From the NCBI GenBank assembly GCA_020350885.1, contig CP070727.1, positions 1,371,149-1,435,148 on the forward strand: a DNA stretch of 64,000 bases, written 5' to 3'. Of this stretch, positions 62,747 to 64,000 are shown piece by piece. Under the pieces are notes generated by a model. That model was given only the letters and a program-made list of their open reading frames with translations, did not search any database and had not been told where the DNA came from. A program made the position numbers and the translations under genes. Every line of letters starts with the position of its first letter. Position 1 is the stretch's first letter. Origin of the DNA: a bacterium. GTDB lineage: Bacteria > Krumholzibacteriota > Krumholzibacteriia > Krumholzibacteriales > Krumholzibacteriaceae.

Positions 62747-63712
62747 ATGGACAAGGACCTACTGAATGCAGCACTCATCGCTGCCAGGGATTGCATGAAG
62801 GTGCAGAAGGGTGAGCTGTTTCTCGTGGTGACCGACACGGACCTCGTTGAAATCGGTGAATCGCTCATGGAGGCGGGCCGGACACTGGAGGCGGAAGTCA
62901 GTATGTTGAAGATACTCCCCCGTAGCCGAAACGGTGAGGAGCCGCCCGAGAACGTCGTTCAGGCGATGGTCCACAGCGATGTCGTCATCGCACCGACGGC
63001 GAAGTCTCTCACACACACCACCGCCCGGCGTAATGCCTGCGCTGCCGGAACCCGCGTGGCGACGATGCCCGGTATACTGCGGGAGACGATGATCCGCGGG
63101 CTCAACGCAGACTACTATGCGATTGCAGAGCGTACAAAACGGGTAACGGAGCTCTTGAACACCGCAAAGGTTGCACGGGTCACATCGGCCGCCGGAACCG
63201 ACATCACCCTTCCACTCGAGGGGATAGATGCAATCGCCTCCACCGGCCTGATGCACGGTCCAGGCTCCTTCGGAAACCTCCCCTCGGGCGAATCGTATCT
63301 GATGCCCGTCGAGGGAGCCTCGGAGGGGGTCTTTGTCGTCGATGGCTCGATGGCCGGAATCGGGGACCTCGCAGGAAAAATCCCCATCACGATAAGAGTC
63401 GAGAAGGGCCACGCAACAGAGATCAGCGGGGGTCCCGAGGCCGATCTCCTCGAGGAGAAGCTCCTGCCCCTCGGCCAGCCAGCCCGCAACATCGCTGAAT
63501 TCGGTGTAGGTACCAACGATGCAGCGAGGATCATCGGAAATATCCTCGAGGACGAGAAGGTGATGGGGACGATCCATATCGCACTCGGCAACAACATGTC
63601 GATGGGAGGCACGGTCGATGTACCCCTGCATCTCGACGGCATTGTAAAAGATCCGACGGTCGAGCTCGACGGTACCGTTGTCATGAAAAAGGGAAAGCTC
63701 CTGATCGGGTAG
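62747..63712 (+). CDS. M29-family (AmpS-like) aminopeptidase
   Basis: A 321-residue metalloaminopeptidase of family M29. Characteristic segments are GTDITLPLEG, PGSFGNLPSGESYLMPVEG (metal ligand Glu), NIAEFGVGTNDAAR, HIALGNNMSMGG and PLHLDGIV, which provide the ligands of the two-metal site. The protein is shorter than the classic 400-residue AmpS, missing part of the N-terminal domain. It has no signal peptide and should act in the cytoplasm on short peptides. ATG 62747 is preferred to 62726 because GGGAAGG stands six bases before it. The end overlaps the first base pairs of a tandem duplication. Confidence 0.88.
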   Translation: MDKDLLNAALIAARDCMKVQKGELFLVVTDTDLVEIGESLMEAGRTLEAEVSMLKILPRSRNGEEPPENVVQAMVHSDVVIAPTAKSLTHTTARRNACAAGTRVATMPGILRETMIRGLNADYYAIAERTKRVTELLNTAKVARVTSAAGTDITLPLEGIDAIASTGLMHGPGSFGNLPSGESYLMPVEGASEGVFVVDGSMAGIGDLAGKIPITIRVEKGHATEISGGPEADLLEEKLLPLGQPARNIAEFGVGTNDAARIIGNILEDEKVMGTIHIALGNNMSMGGTVDVPLHLDGIVKDPTVELDGTVVMKKGKLLIG

Positions 63713-63828
63713 GCCGGGCGACCCCAATCCTACATGGCACGCAACCGCTCAACACGGTCCTCGATCGACGCAGGCCGGGCGACCCCAATCCTACATGGCA
63801 CGCAACCGCTCAACACGGTCCTCGATCG
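63711..63828. repeat. Tandem 57-bp direct repeat (period 61) carrying a copied htpX 3' end
   Basis: The block at 63711-63767 is repeated at 63772-63828 with a period of 61 bp, and the shared 57 bases look identical. The right copy contains the true last codons and stop of the minus-strand HtpX-like gene. The left copy is a duplicate lying beyond that stop, abutting the stop of the M29 gene. This is a recent tandem duplication. Confidence 0.9.
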
Positions 63829-64000
63829 GGGGATGTGTGCTGAAAAGATTCTTCGCCCGTTTTTCAAACGGCTTTATGGGATTCACGATATAGAGATGCT
63901 GGGTCGCCCTGTTAGCGACCTCGAGCACCTCGCGGTCATGCGCGATCTTCTCCAGTGCAGAAGCCAGGCCCTCGGGATAGCGCGTCAGCTTCGCCGCCGA
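63791..64000 (-). CDS. HtpX-like M48 metalloprotease, C-terminal fragment at window edge
   Basis: Only the last 69 codons lie in the window, read from base 64000 to the stop at 63791-63793. The encoded piece has LTRYPEGLASALEKI, NRATQHLYIVNP and the closing FSTHPPIEDRVERLRAM, which match the C-terminal end of HtpX-type membrane metalloproteases. Those enzymes degrade misfolded membrane proteins and carry HExxH earlier in the sequence, which is outside this window. The stop lies within a tandem duplication that also holds a second copy of the final codons. Confidence 0.85.
   Translation of the reverse strand, partial: SAAKLTRYPEGLASALEKIAHDREVLEVANRATQHLYIVNPIKPFEKRAKNLFSTHPPIEDRVERLRAM

Noticed and set aside
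1..64000. tRNA, rRNA, insertion sequence, prophage or attachment site
   Set aside because: I scanned for T-loop-like blocks, transposase and integrase motifs and phage structural genes and found none that could be supported.

Overview
The window looks like chromosomal DNA of an uncultivated, GC-rich, Gram-negative bacterium, most plausibly from the FCB side of the tree (candidate phyla near Bacteroidetes, Chlorobi and Fibrobacteres). The reasons are a large exported protein ending in a FlgD-like / type IX-secretion-type sorting domain (35831-38002), a PorT-like outer-membrane barrel (34816-35478), a dockerin-like remnant (46384-46677), several secreted S9 and M1 peptidases and many lipoprotein or Sec/Tat-exported proteins. 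I see no rRNA, tRNA, phage, transposase or CRISPR array. Genes lie on both strands in short runs, usually with clear GGAGG-type Shine-Dalgarno sites. The phylum is an inference and cannot be fixed from this stretch.

Layout. 0.1-3.3 kb: a minus-strand nicotinate salvage pair and a DUF1028 Ntn-hydrolase. 3.6-7.5 kb: a glycosyltransferase, a very divergent ClC protein, a membrane protein and a DUF192 protein. 7.6-14.5 kb: an exported Memo-like protein, an MFS transporter, an LsrF-type aldolase with a zinc dehydrogenase, an Asp/Glu racemase and a diaminopropionate ammonia-lyase. 14.7-24.4 kb: a glutaredoxin-ferredoxin:thioredoxin reductase fusion, a duplicated Cys-rich lipoprotein, a methyltransferase, an OPT transporter, a secreted S9 peptidase and a Tat-exported aldo/keto reductase with an Fe-S tail.

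24.5-34.6 kb is the most unusual part. It holds a radical SAM protein, a tiny basic protein, and a minus-strand run of GT4, NodB-type deacetylase, a CapK-like adenylate-forming ligase fused to an aspartate-decarboxylase (PanD) domain, a stand-alone PanD paralogue and a site-2 protease with CBS domains. The two PanD copies have lost complementary sets of active-site residues, which suggests an obligate hetero-oligomer linked to a carboxylate ligase and cell-surface sugar chemistry. A kynureninase and a methyltransferase follow.

34.8-46.3 kb: outer-membrane barrel, the sorting-domain protein, an M1 aminopeptidase and a tightly coupled four-gene SPFH / zinc-ribbon membrane operon (41500-45234), reminiscent of the Bacillus YdjGHI module. 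46.4-64 kb: PAP2 phosphatase, tandem Usp protein, DASS transporter, an exported nucleoside hydrolase-FmdE fusion, a SagB-type oxidoreductase, two GT-C-like membrane proteins, a second S9 peptidase, a macro-domain protein, peptide deformylase, a PurF-like protein without its N-terminal cysteine, an RluA pseudouridine synthase, an M29 aminopeptidase and the 3' end of an HtpX-like protease. Short tandem duplications recur between genes (1-118, 12471-12540, 13288-13370, 63711-63828).
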